DNA of 32,137 bases from an uncultured Xenococcaceae cyanobacterium (GCA_937996665.1 CALKUU010000100.1:1-32137), one strand, 5' to 3'. Positions 1-8,458 are shown, numbered from the stretch's first letter. Made by a program: numbers and translations. Notes: generated by a model from the letters alone, not told the origin.

Positions 1-321
1 AATACTATAGGTATCTTCTTCGACGATGCGATAGTTGACGTTTAAAGATTCTAGATATTTGGGTAAGGTGTCTTGGGGAAAGCCTGGTTGTTTTTGATCG
101 AGATTGACTGCCAACAGTTCGAAGTTAACTGGGGCTTTGCGCTGCAAGCTCAATAACAAATCCAGCATAGTATAGGAGTCTTTACCGCCAGAAAGACAGA
201 CCATTACGCGATCGCCTTCTTCAATCATGTTATAGTCGCGGATTGCTCTACCGACAGCACCTCGCAGACGTGCTTGCAGTTTTTTGAAATTTTTTGAGGT
301 GCGTTCTTTGACTATTTCCAT
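1..321 (-). CDS. ttcA: tRNA 2-thiocytidine biosynthesis protein TtcA, N-terminal part
   Basis: TtcA thiolates C32 of some tRNAs in the cytoplasm, using ATP and an Fe-S cluster. The 107 codons seen here begin at an ATG (319-321) and stay open to the left edge, so the C-terminal part is outside the window. The PP-loop ATP-binding motif [14 protein letters not shown] is clear near residues 45-58, preceded by the usual helical start containing [14 protein letters not shown]. The PP-loop and its context fit TtcA better than TilS or other PP-loop enzymes. A decayed second copy of this 5' end lies at 3197-3327, so the locus took part in a tandem duplication. Confidence 0.88.
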   Translation of the reverse strand, partial: MEIVKERTSKNFKKLQARLRGAVGRAIRDYNMIEEGDRVMVCLSGGKDSYTMLDLLLSLQRKAPVNFELLAVNLDQKQPGFPQDTLPKYLESLNVNYRIVEEDTYSI

Positions 322-423
322 GATTACGATTTGGTTCTAACTGGTAATAATTCTAGTTGATTGTTGATTGTTAATTTTATCGCCAGGAAGAAAAGGACGT
401 TACAGTAAAAAGACTTTATAGAA

Positions 424-492
424 TATGAGGCGATCGCCTATGTTACTTTTCCTCAGTTACAATTAACCGCTTCAGAAATTTTGTTAGCTTAA
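424..492 (+). pseudogene. Remnant of a Uma2 gene 3' end
   Basis: These 69 bases match the last 69 bases of the intact Uma2 gene (3992-4060) with about six mismatches by hand count, including the same TAA stop. The frame still reads as FPQLQLTASEILLA. The leader of the Uma2 gene is also partly recognisable just before it (about 360-411 against 3366-3437). Roughly 550 bases of Uma2 coding sequence are therefore missing between the two. It is one of three pieces of a decayed duplicate unit. Confidence 0.85.
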
Positions 493-524
493 ACATCGCG
501 ATCGCCAATGAAAGGAACAAATAA

Positions 525-815
525 CTAATCCACTTCTCTTTCCATCTGTATCTCAAGAATAATATCTGCAAAATCAGCATCATCTTGAAAAATCCCCGCA
601 AACTTCATCAAAGGATTTTCGCTCTTGCTTGATTCATCAACAAGAGAAACCTTAACAATCTCGGCTTTTGCTAAACGCTCTCGCAATAACTGCTTAACTT
701 TTGCCACTTCACCTTGTTTGGTTGTCTCTGAAATTTGGAGATTAGAAACTTCTAGAACAGTGGCTATGATATTACCGTCATCGGTGGTTTCTAATAAAAT
801 ATTCCAATCGCCCAT
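525..815 (-). CDS. Small hypothetical protein, antitoxin-like
   Basis: This 96-residue protein begins MGDWNILLETTDDGN and carries a helix QGEVAKVKQLLRERLAKAEI followed by an acidic C-terminus. The layout (short beta-strand start, a helix ending in RLAKAEI, then a NPLMKFAGIFQDD-type segment) resembles small cyanobacterial proteins often found beside PIN-domain toxins. No toxin gene lies next to it here, so the antitoxin reading is a guess from general resemblance. It reads out of phase with the neighbouring plus-strand genes and stands alone. Codon use and length favour a real gene over the overlapping plus-strand frame. Confidence 0.55.
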   Translation of the reverse strand: MGDWNILLETTDDGNIIATVLEVSNLQISETTKQGEVAKVKQLLRERLAKAEIVKVSLVDESSKSENPLMKFAGIFQDDADFADIILEIQMEREVD

Positions 816-893
816 GATAGTTCTTCGTCTATCGAATTATGACAGTTCCCTATTATAAATCTGCCACATTGATCTTTTTTCCATAGTAAATAA

Positions 894-1439
894 GTGTCTA
901 AAATAGCAAATTTTGAAATTCCCTCTGATTATGGTTGTTTGGCATTAATTAACCCTGATACTTTTGTTTCTTTTATTAATGAGGAATGGCTATTGGAAGA
1001 ATTAGTCAATCACTTTATCTCGGAAATGAATCAGAATCACATGATAGCTTGGGGATGCGTTCATGGAAATTGGAAAGTAGAGTTTTATGATAAATTCTCA
1101 AAAATTTCAGGATACGAAGAAAGCCTTCAAAATATATTTAGTAATGGAAATTTATATTTGGTGAACTATGATAGCTTGACTTATGCTGCCCAGTTTTCTG
1201 ATGAGAGATTGCCTTTAGATGAGATGAGCAATTTTCACCTGAGTGTTTCTCCTGGTCATTATCTTTGTAGAGTTATACAACTATTCGATTCTTCGGAAGC
1301 TGAGTCAGAAATGATGTTCTATCAGGAAAGCCCTCATTTTATTGTTGAGTTGGAAAAATCAGAAAAAGAGGAAGACAGCTCAAAAGTCCATCATGAAATT
1401 CCTTGGTTTCCAGTAATCACGAAAAAGGGTTTTGAGTAG
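894..1439 (+). CDS. Hypothetical protein, 181 residues
   Basis: I do not recognise the family. The ORF starts at a GTG and has only a poor ribosome-binding site. The protein is soluble and acidic, has no signal peptide or membrane span, and is rich in aromatic residues (for example HMIAWGCVHGNWKVEFYD near residues 49-66). The C-terminus is highly charged with an EKSEKEEDSSK run. It lies between an antitoxin-like gene and a Ser/Thr kinase, inside the segment found only in the left copy of the tandem duplication. Its general look resembles immunity-type accessory proteins, but I see no motif to support that. Confidence 0.6.
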   Translation: MSKIANFEIPSDYGCLALINPDTFVSFINEEWLLEELVNHFISEMNQNHMIAWGCVHGNWKVEFYDKFSKISGYEESLQNIFSNGNLYLVNYDSLTYAAQFSDERLPLDEMSNFHLSVSPGHYLCRVIQLFDSSEAESEMMFYQESPHFIVELEKSEKEEDSSKVHHEIPWFPVITKKGFE

Positions 1440-1594
1440 TTGCGATTCGTTAATGAAGGAAAAACTCACGAAAATAGAAGAGTATAAACATCCAGGGCAG
1501 TTCAAGCGATCATAATTGAAAAATCAGATTAAGTAAGCAACAAATTAAATTTCTGGGGAACAATGAAAAGGTAGAGATCATAAATTGAGTATTG

Positions 1595-3025
1595 ATGAAA
1601 CCTTTATACCAACTAGGCGACACAATCAAGGAACGCTATCAAATTGTTAACGTCCTGGGGGAAGGTGGTACCGCAATTACTTACGAAGCAGAAGATACAA
1701 AGAATGATCGCTCTGTAGCCATCAAAGTCTTATCCTTGCATCAAAGCCAAGAATGGAAAGCAATCGAATTGTTCGAGCGAGAGGCAAAAGTACTAGCGAA
1801 TCTCAATCATCCGCATATTCCCAAATATTATGACTATTTTTATCTTGACCTAGAAAGAGATCGCCACTTTTTTATTGTTCAAGAATTGATTGTGGGGAAA
1901 TCTCTCAAAACGCGGGTTGATCAAGGTTGGCGTTTCCAAGAAGCAGAAGTAACAAAAATCGCTCAGCAGATATTAGAAATCCTCAACTATCTCCACAGTC
2001 TTAAGCCTGCTGTTATTCATCGCGACATCAAACCGCATAATCTAATTCAAACCGAGGCAGGAGATATTTATCTAGTTGATTTTGGTGCGGTGCAAGATGT
2101 TTATCGCAATACGGTGACTCGGGGAGCTACCTTTGTCGGCACGATTGACTATATGTCTCCCGAACAAATCAGAGGACAGACTTCTATGCAGAGCGATCTT
2201 TATAGTTTGGGTTGTACTTTACTATTTTTGTTGACTCGGCGATCGCCTTCTGAGTTACCTATTTCCAGGATGAAACTCGATTTTCGTCAAAAGTTACAAC
2301 TCAGCAATTCTTTTGCTGCTTGGCTCGACAAGATTTTAGAACCAGTACCTGAAGATCGTTTTAGTTCTGCTTCTGAAGCGATAAGCAAACTAAAAGAGGA
2401 AAATCTTGACTACAGCGAACACCTCATGCCTATTCGTGGCAGTAAAATCGAACTCAAAAGAAACAGCCAAACCCTTCAGATTGAAATTCCTCCGTTAAGA
2501 GTTTTACGCAATAATAGATTAGAAAATTTTTTCCAGAGGTTCTTATTACCTCTTTTTATCTTAATTATTATTGGACAAATTGCTATTAACTTGTCATCAG
2601 TAAATTCCGAATATTCTGATTACACATCTGTGCTTGTAATAGTCCATATTTTACTTTACTTTACAATTGAGCTACCACATAATTTCTGTAATATTTCCCT
2701 AAAAGTAGAGAAAGGAATCGTCTCCATTAAGCACCAAATTTGGAAATTTGTTCGGGAACAAAAAATATCAACAAGATACATAGAACGCTTACGAATCAAG
2801 AAAGAAGATACTAACTACAAAAATAATAGTCAGACAATTGCCAATTACTACATTGCAATCCACGATGGCAAAAAAGAATTTACTTTTGGCAAGCATCTAA
2901 ATGAGATAGAGCGAAACTGGTTACTTGAAGTAATTGCTTCTCACATTGAGTATTTTTATCCTGGAACAAGAATACCTAGTAATGACTACACTAACATTTG
3001 GTTTAAAAATAACGTTGAGGAGTAG
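1595..3025 (+). CDS. Membrane-anchored Ser/Thr protein kinase
   Basis: This is a Hanks-type protein kinase of about 476 residues. From the ATG at 1595 (a TTG one codon upstream is less likely) the kinase domain covers about residues 10-270. Its glycine-rich loop is GEGGTAITYEA, the ATP-anchoring lysine is in VAIK (Lys44), the catalytic loop is HRDIKPHN (142-149), the metal-binding DFG is at 162-164 and the MSPEQ element is near 187-191. After the kinase come two hydrophobic stretches (about 305-355) and a charged C-terminal domain of about 110 residues that I cannot name. The kinase domain should face the cytoplasm. No phosphatase or obvious target lies next to it. It sits inside the left copy of the tandem duplication and is absent from the right copy. 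Confidence 0.9.
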   Translation: MKPLYQLGDTIKERYQIVNVLGEGGTAITYEAEDTKNDRSVAIKVLSLHQSQEWKAIELFEREAKVLANLNHPHIPKYYDYFYLDLERDRHFFIVQELIVGKSLKTRVDQGWRFQEAEVTKIAQQILEILNYLHSLKPAVIHRDIKPHNLIQTEAGDIYLVDFGAVQDVYRNTVTRGATFVGTIDYMSPEQIRGQTSMQSDLYSLGCTLLFLLTRRSPSELPISRMKLDFRQKLQLSNSFAAWLDKILEPVPEDRFSSASEAISKLKEENLDYSEHLMPIRGSKIELKRNSQTLQIEIPPLRVLRNNRLENFFQRFLLPLFILIIIGQIAINLSSVNSEYSDYTSVLVIVHILLYFTIELPHNFCNISLKVEKGIVSIKHQIWKFVREQKISTRYIERLRIKKEDTNYKNNSQTIANYYIAIHDGKKEFTFGKHLNEIERNWLLEVIASHIEYFYPGTRIPSNDYTNIWFKNNVEE

Positions 3026-3111
3026 AATCATAGACTACATTCAAATAATAAGAAGCTATTTACATTAAAAAACTTACCCAGTTTACTAGCTATTTCAGAA
3101 TTAATTACAAA

Positions 3112-3168
3112 GTTAATAATCCGATTTTTAATATTGCCAAAGCTGGCATAGAAGCAGCCATTGAATAG
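3112..3168 (+). pseudogene. Remnant of the pentapeptide-protein gene 3' end
   Basis: This stretch reads VNNPIFNIAKAGIEAAIE followed by TAG. The last 17 residues are identical to the C-terminus of the pentapeptide-repeat protein encoded at 4526-6595, with a few silent base changes. Similarity fades upstream of about 3112 and stops right after the TAG. It marks the right end of the older, decayed copy of the duplicated block. Confidence 0.85.
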
Positions 3169-3196
3169 ATATTGGGTAAAGCTTTTCTATTCACAA

Positions 3197-3327
3197 GAGA
3201 GACAGACAATGAAGCGATCGCCTTCTTCAATCATGTTATAGTCGCGGATTGCTCTATCGACAGCACCTCATAGACGAGCTTACAGTTTTTTGAAATTTTT
3301 TGAAGTGCGTTCTTTAACTATTTCCGT
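3197..3327 (-). pseudogene. Remnant of ttcA 5' end
   Basis: The segment aligns without gaps to 191-321, the start of ttcA, with about twelve mismatches by hand count. The start codon has become ACG (3325-3327) and similarity ends near 3197, so only about 43 codons remain and the PP-loop motif is lost. The upstream region of ttcA is copied too (to about 3385). It cannot make TtcA and lies just after the pentapeptide remnant, at the duplication junction. Confidence 0.87.
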
Positions 3328-3487
3328 GATTATTATTTGGTTCTCACTGGTAATAATTCTAGTTGATAGTTGATTGTTCATGATTCATGGTTAATTGTAT
3401 CGCCCAGAATAAAACTATTGAGACGCTACAATTAAAGTTAAGTAGCAGACAACCCATTATTTGGATGACATACCAGCGGAAGAATCT

Positions 3488-4060
3488 ATGGTTACTACTC
3501 CCAGTCAACAAATATCCTTTACGGAATATCTCAATTATGACGATGGCACGGATAACTGTTATGAATTGGTGAATGGAGAGTTAGTTGTAATGCCCCCTGC
3601 CACCGCTAGACATTCAGACATTATCGAGTTTATTGTTGATTGCTTCAAAGCAATCATTCGTACTTATTCTCTAGATATAAGAGTAAAAGCTGGAGATGTA
3701 GGAGTACAAACAGGAATCAATTCATCGCGGATACCTGATATCTCAGTTATTAAGGGAGAAGTCTGGCGCAATCTTCCCCGAGACACCTCAGCAGTAGTTC
3801 GAGTTCCTTTGCTTTTAGCTGTCGAGGTAGTTAGCCCTGGTAACGAGCAGATCGAGCGAGACTATGTGGAGAAAGTGGCTGAGTATGCAGATGCAGGAAT
3901 TACTGAATACTGGATTGTTGACCCGATCTCAAAAAAAATAACTGTTTTGGTTTTAGAGCAAGGAAGTTATAGTAAGAATGTTTTTACAGGAGATGAGGCG
4001 ATCGCTTGTGTTAATTTTCCTCAGTTACAATTAACTGCTTCAAAAATTTTGTTAGCTTAA
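3488..4060 (+). CDS. Uma2-family (DUF820) endonuclease-like protein
   Basis: Uma2 proteins carry a restriction-endonuclease-like PD-(D/E)XK fold and are very abundant in cyanobacteria; their role is unknown. From the ATG at 3488 the protein has 190 residues. Recognisable parts are the FTEYLNYDDG start, YELVNGELVVMPPAT, the PDISVIKGE element, the acidic LLAVEVVSPGNE strand and the end motif EYADAGITEYWIVDP. An in-frame TTG at 3461 would add nine residues, but the ATG has a purine-rich GGAAGA before it and leads straight into the conserved start. A 3' fragment of a second copy is at 424-492. Confidence 0.88.
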   Translation: MVTTPSQQISFTEYLNYDDGTDNCYELVNGELVVMPPATARHSDIIEFIVDCFKAIIRTYSLDIRVKAGDVGVQTGINSSRIPDISVIKGEVWRNLPRDTSAVVRVPLLLAVEVVSPGNEQIERDYVEKVAEYADAGITEYWIVDPISKKITVLVLEQGSYSKNVFTGDEAIACVNFPQLQLTASKILLA

Positions 4061-4137
4061 ACATTGCAAAAATTTTATAAATAGTCTTGAGAAAATCATG
4101 ACTATGATGGGAATAGCAAGATTAGGAAATAAAAATC

Positions 4138-4359
4138 GTGTTGAAAAAATCGCAAGTTATCAGCGTCTCTGATGAAGTAATGGGTGGGGCTGCGGTATTT
4201 AAAAATACGCGTGTTCCTATTCAAACTTTTACTGATTATTTAAAAGCTGGAGAATCTATTGATGATTTTTTGGCAGGTTTTCCCAGTGTTACGAGAGATC
4301 AAGCTATTGGTTTGCTAGAGGAGATGGAACAGCAAATAACTGTTGCGATCGCAATATGA
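4138..4359 (+). CDS. DUF433 antitoxin-type protein
   Basis: The 73-residue protein matches the DUF433 pattern: GGAAVFKNTRVPIQTFTDYL, then a Gly-Glu-Ser turn and DDFLAGFPSVTRDQAIGLLEEM. DUF433 proteins are VapB-like, helix-turn-helix-containing partners of DUF5615 PIN-like toxins. It starts at a GTG with AGGAAAT about ten bases upstream. Its stop overlaps the start of the next frame (ATGA), the normal arrangement for these pairs, but that next frame is cut short after 18 codons. The antitoxin therefore appears to have lost its toxin. Confidence 0.85.
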   Translation: MLKKSQVISVSDEVMGGAAVFKNTRVPIQTFTDYLKAGESIDDFLAGFPSVTRDQAIGLLEEMEQQITVAIAI

Positions 4360-4412
4360 AAAAACTGCTTCTGGATGAATTTATTGAATGCATTGAGCCT
4401 TTAAGGAATTAA
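4356..4412 (+). pseudogene. Truncated DUF5615-type toxin gene
   Basis: The frame overlapping the DUF433 stop codon reads MKKLLLDEFIECIEPLRN and then TAA. The first eight residues are the usual start of a DUF5615 PIN-like toxin, which carries the first catalytic Asp in LLLDE. A full-length protein would have about 110 residues. The last ten residues could be the toxin's own C-terminus joined by an internal deletion, or unrelated sequence. No other toxin fragment is seen before 4526. Confidence 0.6.
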
Positions 4413-4525
4413 ATTTTATTTGGTTATTTCTTCCCTTATCCAATTGTTGTATGGTTAGAGTTACGAAGATGTTTAAACTCTCCTCCAGTGCATTGATAGT
4501 GATTTAGTCTAGGGTAAGTATTGCA

Positions 4526-6595
4526 GTGAAGGTAACGAAAGCAAAGGAAGTCTTGAGGCGATATGCAGCAGGAGAGAGGGATTTTCGGGGTTTGAATTTA
4601 AGGGGTCAATCGTTTAAAGGGGCAGATCTTTCAGGTGCGGACTTTAGCGAAGCAGATCTTAGAAGTACAAAATTTAATGGTTCAACTCTCAAGGGAGTTA
4701 ACTTTACTGGGGCAAAATGTGGCTTACAGAAAATTTGGACGATCCTTGTACTAATTATTTCTTGGATTTCAGCCGGAATGCTAGGAATAGGTTCATTATC
4801 AACAGCTTACCTTGTTCTATTCATTTTTGAGCCTAACAGTAGAGTCGTAGGATATCTGACTATTCTATTAATATCTATCTCTTGGATTTTTAGCATTATC
4901 AAAGGAATAGGAAATTTACGAGGAGTTAAAGCAATACTTGGAGGACTCCCTTTAGGCGGAATAGGATTATCTATAGCGTTCTTTTCACAAGACCTAAAGA
5001 TACTAATTGCATTAACAATCTCAGTATTGGCTGCTTTGGCAATTCCGCTAGCATTATCATTAGCAATAGTAATAAATGAAAAGTTCGCAGTATTATCAAT
5101 ACCTGTAATCTCAATAACAGTAATAATAGCAGCATCCACCAAAATAGAATTGATAGATAAAGAAGAATTGTTATTAGCGGCAATATTTGCTCTGGCAGGA
5201 CTATATCTTAATCTTTTCAATACAAAAAAAGATGACATTGATAATTGGGCACGTTATTTTGCTGTTACTTTTGCCTCTATTGGGGGAACTAGTTTTTTAG
5301 ATGCTAATTTAACTGAAGCTAATTTCAAAAACGCTACACTGCAATGTACAGATTTAAGAAATACCAATTTAACTAGAGTATGTTGGTATCATTCAAAAAT
5401 ACTAGATCGCGGTCGTCCGGGGAATACTTATTTAAAGTCAGCTCAGGTTCGGCAATGGTTAATTGGCAAAGGAAAAGATAAAAACTTTAATGGACAAAAA
5501 CTGCAAGGGATAAATTTAGAAGGTGCAGATTTAGCAGGGGCGAGTTTTATCGATGCAAATCTTAGCGAAGCTAATTTAAGCGGAGCAAATCTAACCAAAG
5601 CCCAACTTATTCAAACTCAACTCGATAATACCGATCTTAGAGGGGCAAATCTAACTGGTGCTTGTTTAGAAGATTGGGGTATTACTACCCATACAAAGCT
5701 AGATAATGTGGAGTGTCAGTATGTGTTTATGCGCTCTCCTACAGAAGATGATCCCAATCCTCGTCGTAAACCCGATAACTGGGAGGAAGATTTTATAGGA
5801 AATGACTTTGCTGAATTTATCAAACCCATCTTCGATACTCTCGATCTTTATCACAATCAAGGAGTAGATCCTCGCGCTATTGCTATTGCCTGGAAAGAGC
5901 TAGCCGAAAATAACCCCGATGCTAATTTGCGCTTTGCCTCAATGGAAGTCAAGGGAGAAGATAAACTACTACTCCGTCTCAAAACCTCACCCAATGCAAA
6001 CTTATCTAAATTAAATCAAGCATATTTTCAGCAATATAACGAAGCTAAAGCTTTAAACGAAACTCAAAAGCAATTGTTGCTAGCGCAAGATAATCGGATT
6101 AAATCCTTAGAAATAATGGTGAATAATGCTATCGAAAGTCCTAAATTTAATATAGAAAGAGCTGAAGGAGAAATTCTTATGGGAAGCGAAAAAAGAGATA
6201 TAAATATCGGACAAGGTAATTACAACGAAAAAATCGAGGGTAATTACTACGAACAAAGCGGAAGCTTTGGAATCGGCCATATGAGTGGTGGTGAAATCAG
6301 AGACAATGCCAAAGTTGCAGGAACTATCAACGAAGCCGAGCAGCAAGATCTAGTTCAGGCAGCAGAGCAAATTCAACAACTTTTAGCCCAACTAGAAAAA
6401 GATAACCCTTCCGAAATCTTCGCCCAAAAAGGCGCGATCGCTGATCTAACAATAGCAGAAATCACAAATAATCCTTCCCGTTGGCAAAAACCAATCAAAG
6501 TTATCAAAGCGATGGGAATAGAAGCCCTAGCCGAAGCAGTCAATAATCCGATTTTTAATATTGCCAAAGCTGGGATCGAAGCAGCTATTGAGTAG
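4526..6595 (+). CDS. Pentapeptide-repeat membrane protein
   Basis: This protein of 689 residues starts at a GTG with AGGGTAAG seven bases upstream. Pentapeptide repeats of the A(D/N)LXX type occur at about residues 18-64, again at 255-290 and strongly at 320-375. They fold as a right-handed quadrilateral helix in known family members. Between the first two blocks lie several hydrophobic segments (about 67-230) that should span the membrane, so the repeat helix seems interrupted by a membrane domain. Residues 440-540 are helical and charged. A Gly/Asn-rich segment follows (about 555-600: DINIGQGNYNEKIEGNYYEQ), then a helical tail ending NNPIFNIAKAGIEAAIE. The function is unknown. The last 19 codons are repeated as a remnant at 3112-3168. 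Confidence 0.87.
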   Translation: MKVTKAKEVLRRYAAGERDFRGLNLRGQSFKGADLSGADFSEADLRSTKFNGSTLKGVNFTGAKCGLQKIWTILVLIISWISAGMLGIGSLSTAYLVLFIFEPNSRVVGYLTILLISISWIFSIIKGIGNLRGVKAILGGLPLGGIGLSIAFFSQDLKILIALTISVLAALAIPLALSLAIVINEKFAVLSIPVISITVIIAASTKIELIDKEELLLAAIFALAGLYLNLFNTKKDDIDNWARYFAVTFASIGGTSFLDANLTEANFKNATLQCTDLRNTNLTRVCWYHSKILDRGRPGNTYLKSAQVRQWLIGKGKDKNFNGQKLQGINLEGADLAGASFIDANLSEANLSGANLTKAQLIQTQLDNTDLRGANLTGACLEDWGITTHTKLDNVECQYVFMRSPTEDDPNPRRKPDNWEEDFIGNDFAEFIKPIFDTLDLYHNQGVDPRAIAIAWKELAENNPDANLRFASMEVKGEDKLLLRLKTSPNANLSKLNQAYFQQYNEAKALNETQKQLLLAQDNRIKSLEIMVNNAIESPKFNIERAEGEILMGSEKRDINIGQGNYNEKIEGNYYEQSGSFGIGHMSGGEIRDNAKVAGTINEAEQQDLVQAAEQIQQLLAQLEKDNPSEIFAQKGAIADLTIAEITNNPSRWQKPIKVIKAMGIEALAEAVNNPIFNIAKAGIEAAIE

Positions 6596-6654
6596 TTAAA
6601 GATACAAAAAAAGAGGTTCAGCGATCGCGCAGTGCCTCATCCTGAGATCGCGAT

Positions 6655-6867
6655 TTAATTCAAAGATTCCTTATTTTTCCACCTATGCCACCGTTCAAGA
6701 TTAGTCAGTGGCTTACTACCAATCATCGGACGACCTCTAGTTAGCTGATCGCTAAAGACCTTCCCACAAACCTTACATTTCCATCGCTGCGTACCTTTCT
6801 TGGTTTTGCCATGTTTAACATGGCTCTCCTGCGAGGACTCACATTTAGGACACTTATTTTTATTCAT
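6655..6867 (-). CDS. Small zinc-ribbon protein, InsA-like
   Basis: The protein has 70 residues and four cysteines as CPKC and CKVC, spaced like a zinc ribbon. The segment HGKTKKGTQRWKCKVCGKVF resembles the N-terminal domain of IS1-type transposase accessory proteins (InsA). A basic tail follows (GRPMIGSKPLTNLERWHRWK). It could be a domain left from an insertion sequence or a free-standing DNA-binding protein; no catalytic transposase ORF and no clear terminal repeats flank it. Its ATG lies 15 bases after a three-way-junction fold (6883-6945), so that structure may sit in its 5' untranslated region. Confidence 0.65.
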   Translation of the reverse strand: MNKNKCPKCESSQESHVKHGKTKKGTQRWKCKVCGKVFSDQLTRGRPMIGSKPLTNLERWHRWKNKESLN

Positions 6868-6882
6868 AATAAAATTGAAGTA

Positions 6883-6945
6883 GTCGCCAGTTAGGGAGTG
6901 ATGATCCCTTGTGTGGGCTGTATCTGACCATACAGCTCTGGCGAC
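6883..6945 (-). other. Three-way-junction fold upstream of the zinc-ribbon gene
   Basis: An outer perfect 8-bp stem pairs 6883-6890 with 6938-6945. Inside it are a 5-bp hairpin (6893-6897 with 6905-6909, 7-nt loop) and a perfect 7-bp hairpin (6917-6923 with 6930-6936, 6-nt loop), which gains a G-U pair in RNA. All three helices can form together. No U-run follows on either strand, so it is not a simple terminator. It may be a leader element of the zinc-ribbon gene, a small RNA, or a DNA end structure of a mobile element. Confidence 0.6.
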
Positions 6946-6952
6946 CTTTCAG

Positions 6953-7174
6953 TTATCTAGTAAATTGGATAATTAAGCTTGCTAAGATTCCGAAAACAAC
7001 CACTGTTGCTGCTGAGTAAATAACTGCTCTAGAGTTAGCTCCTTGTTCCTTAACCAGTTGAAAATATCGCTCGTCCCATTTATCGACTTTCTTGTTTGTA
7101 GCTCTAACGTCGGTATCTAGTTTATTTAACAGCTCTAATATTTGACCTAATTCAGTTTTGTTATTTGCGTCCAT
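6953..7174 (-). CDS. Small membrane protein with coiled-coil start
   Basis: The protein has 73 residues. Residues 1-45 are charged and helical (ILELLNKLDTDVRATNKKVDKWDERY), and a single hydrophobic span follows (about 49-70: AVIYSAATVVVFGILASLII). The charged coiled coil with a C-terminal anchor resembles the XhlA/holin-accessory type of small protein, but no phage genes surround it. It is transcribed toward the zinc-ribbon gene. Confidence 0.6.
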   Translation of the reverse strand: MDANNKTELGQILELLNKLDTDVRATNKKVDKWDERYFQLVKEQGANSRAVIYSAATVVVFGILASLIIQFTR

Positions 7175-7353
7175 GATGATTTTTTTGTGTTGTTTGCTTT
7201 TATATTATATCAACACTTAGAGTTAGCAAAAGCGATCGCCGATATGAAAATTTCAGAAAAAAATAGAGGCTCAGCGATATTCGCCAAACCCCTACCTTAG
7301 ATATTGATGCATCAGTCTTTTCAACCAATACAACAGCTAAATAAAACTAACAA

Positions 7354-7731
7354 TTATTTAACTGCTACTTTAGCACCAGCATCTTCCAATTGCTTTTTAG
7401 TTTCTTCAGCGTCGTCTTTGGGAACTCCTTCTTTGATAGTTTGAGGAGTATCTTCTACCATTGCTTTAGCTTCTTTCAGACCTAAACCAGTGATACCGCG
7501 AACAACCTTAAGAATAGCGATCTTCTTATCTTTGGGTACTTCTTCGAGAACAACATCAAATTCAGTTTTCTCTTCTTCAGCAGCAGCAGCAGCACCAGGA
7601 GCAGCCATAACTACACCAGCAGAGGCAGCAGCACTAACACCAAAAGTTTCTTCAATTTGTTTTACCAAATCAGCAGCTTCTAAAAGGCTGAGGGTTTTTA
7701 GTTTTTCGAGAATTTCATCTACAGCAGACAT
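7354..7731 (-). CDS. rplL: 50S ribosomal protein L7/L12
   Basis: L7/L12 forms the flexible stalk dimers of the large subunit and recruits translation factors. All 125 residues are present: an N-terminal dimerisation helix ([27 protein letters not shown]), an Ala-rich hinge near residues 38-52, and the factor-binding domain with [26 protein letters not shown] precedes the ATG. It lies 75 bp after rplJ and is the last gene of the ribosomal block. I see no clear intrinsic terminator in the 180 bp after it. Confidence 0.97.
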   Translation of the reverse strand: MSAVDEILEKLKTLSLLEAADLVKQIEETFGVSAAASAGVVMAAPGAAAAAEEEKTEFDVVLEEVPKDKKIAILKVVRGITGLGLKEAKAMVEDTPQTIKEGVPKDDAEETKKQLEDAGAKVAVK

Positions 7732-7806
7732 GCGCTTTACTCCTTAATTTTAGATAGATCTAGATGGGTTTACCCCAATAACAAATAATGCGAAATAAGA
7801 TTCAAC

Positions 7807-8340
7807 TTACGCAGCTTGGTCATCTTTTTCAGACATAGCCTTGATACCTCGTGCCACAGATGCAGGAACTTCCTTAACACCAATAGCAATTTTGGTAGCC
7901 AACATGTTGATAGAGCCAGCAATTTGAGCGTATAGCTGATCTTTGGATGGTAGATCGCCTAGTGCTTCAACCTCTTCTTTAGATAAAGCGCGACCCTCCA
8001 TCACACCACCTTTTAAGTCAGACTTTTTGGTGGCTTTGCGAAATTCTTTGTAAGCCTTAACCGCTGCACCCACGTCTTCACCGACGAGGAGGAAAGCAGA
8101 AGTATTAGTCAAGAATTCCTTCATTGGTTGCCAGTTCTCGTCACCCTCAATGGCAATCCCCATCAAAGTGTTTTTAGTAACTTTACAGCTACCACCAACA
8201 GGACGAAGGCGATTACGCAAATCGGTAATTTCGGCTACTGACAAACCCTGATAATCGACAACAACAGCCATCTGGGCTTCGCTCAAGTCTTGCTTGAGCC
8301 CCTCGATGATTGCCGCTTTATTTTCTCGGGTTCTACCCAT
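7807..8340 (-). CDS. rplJ: 50S ribosomal protein L10
   Basis: L10 anchors the L7/L12 stalk to 23S rRNA, and in many bacteria the L10-L12 complex represses its own mRNA. The protein has 177 residues with the standard start MGRTRENKAAIIEGLKQDLS, VVVDYQGLSVAEITDLR, and a C-terminal helix that binds L12. The ribosome-binding site is unusually strong (AAGGAGGTGA). A 362-bp leader with a terminator and an L10-binding-type motif separates it from rplA. Confidence 0.97.
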   Translation of the reverse strand: MGRTRENKAAIIEGLKQDLSEAQMAVVVDYQGLSVAEITDLRNRLRPVGGSCKVTKNTLMGIAIEGDENWQPMKEFLTNTSAFLLVGEDVGAAVKAYKEFRKATKKSDLKGGVMEGRALSKEEVEALGDLPSKDQLYAQIAGSINMLATKIAIGVKEVPASVARGIKAMSEKDDQAA

Positions 8341-8458
8341 GTGGTTGTCACCTCCTTAATCTGGTCAAAATAAAATGATGTTTCGACCGCGGAATATGGT
8401 ACAAACCTGACCTTTCTCACAAAGTTAAATTTGTCAAAAGGTTAGAGCTTGAAACCAA

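Noticed and set aside
4807-5238. 143-codon minus-strand frame inside the pentapeptide-protein gene
   Set aside because: It is the reverse of the membrane-domain coding sequence; the plus-strand frame has recognisable repeats, a ribosome-binding site and full continuity.
6655-7174. A complete insertion sequence around the InsA-like zinc-ribbon gene
   Set aside because: No catalytic transposase ORF, no matching terminal inverted repeats and no target duplication were found.
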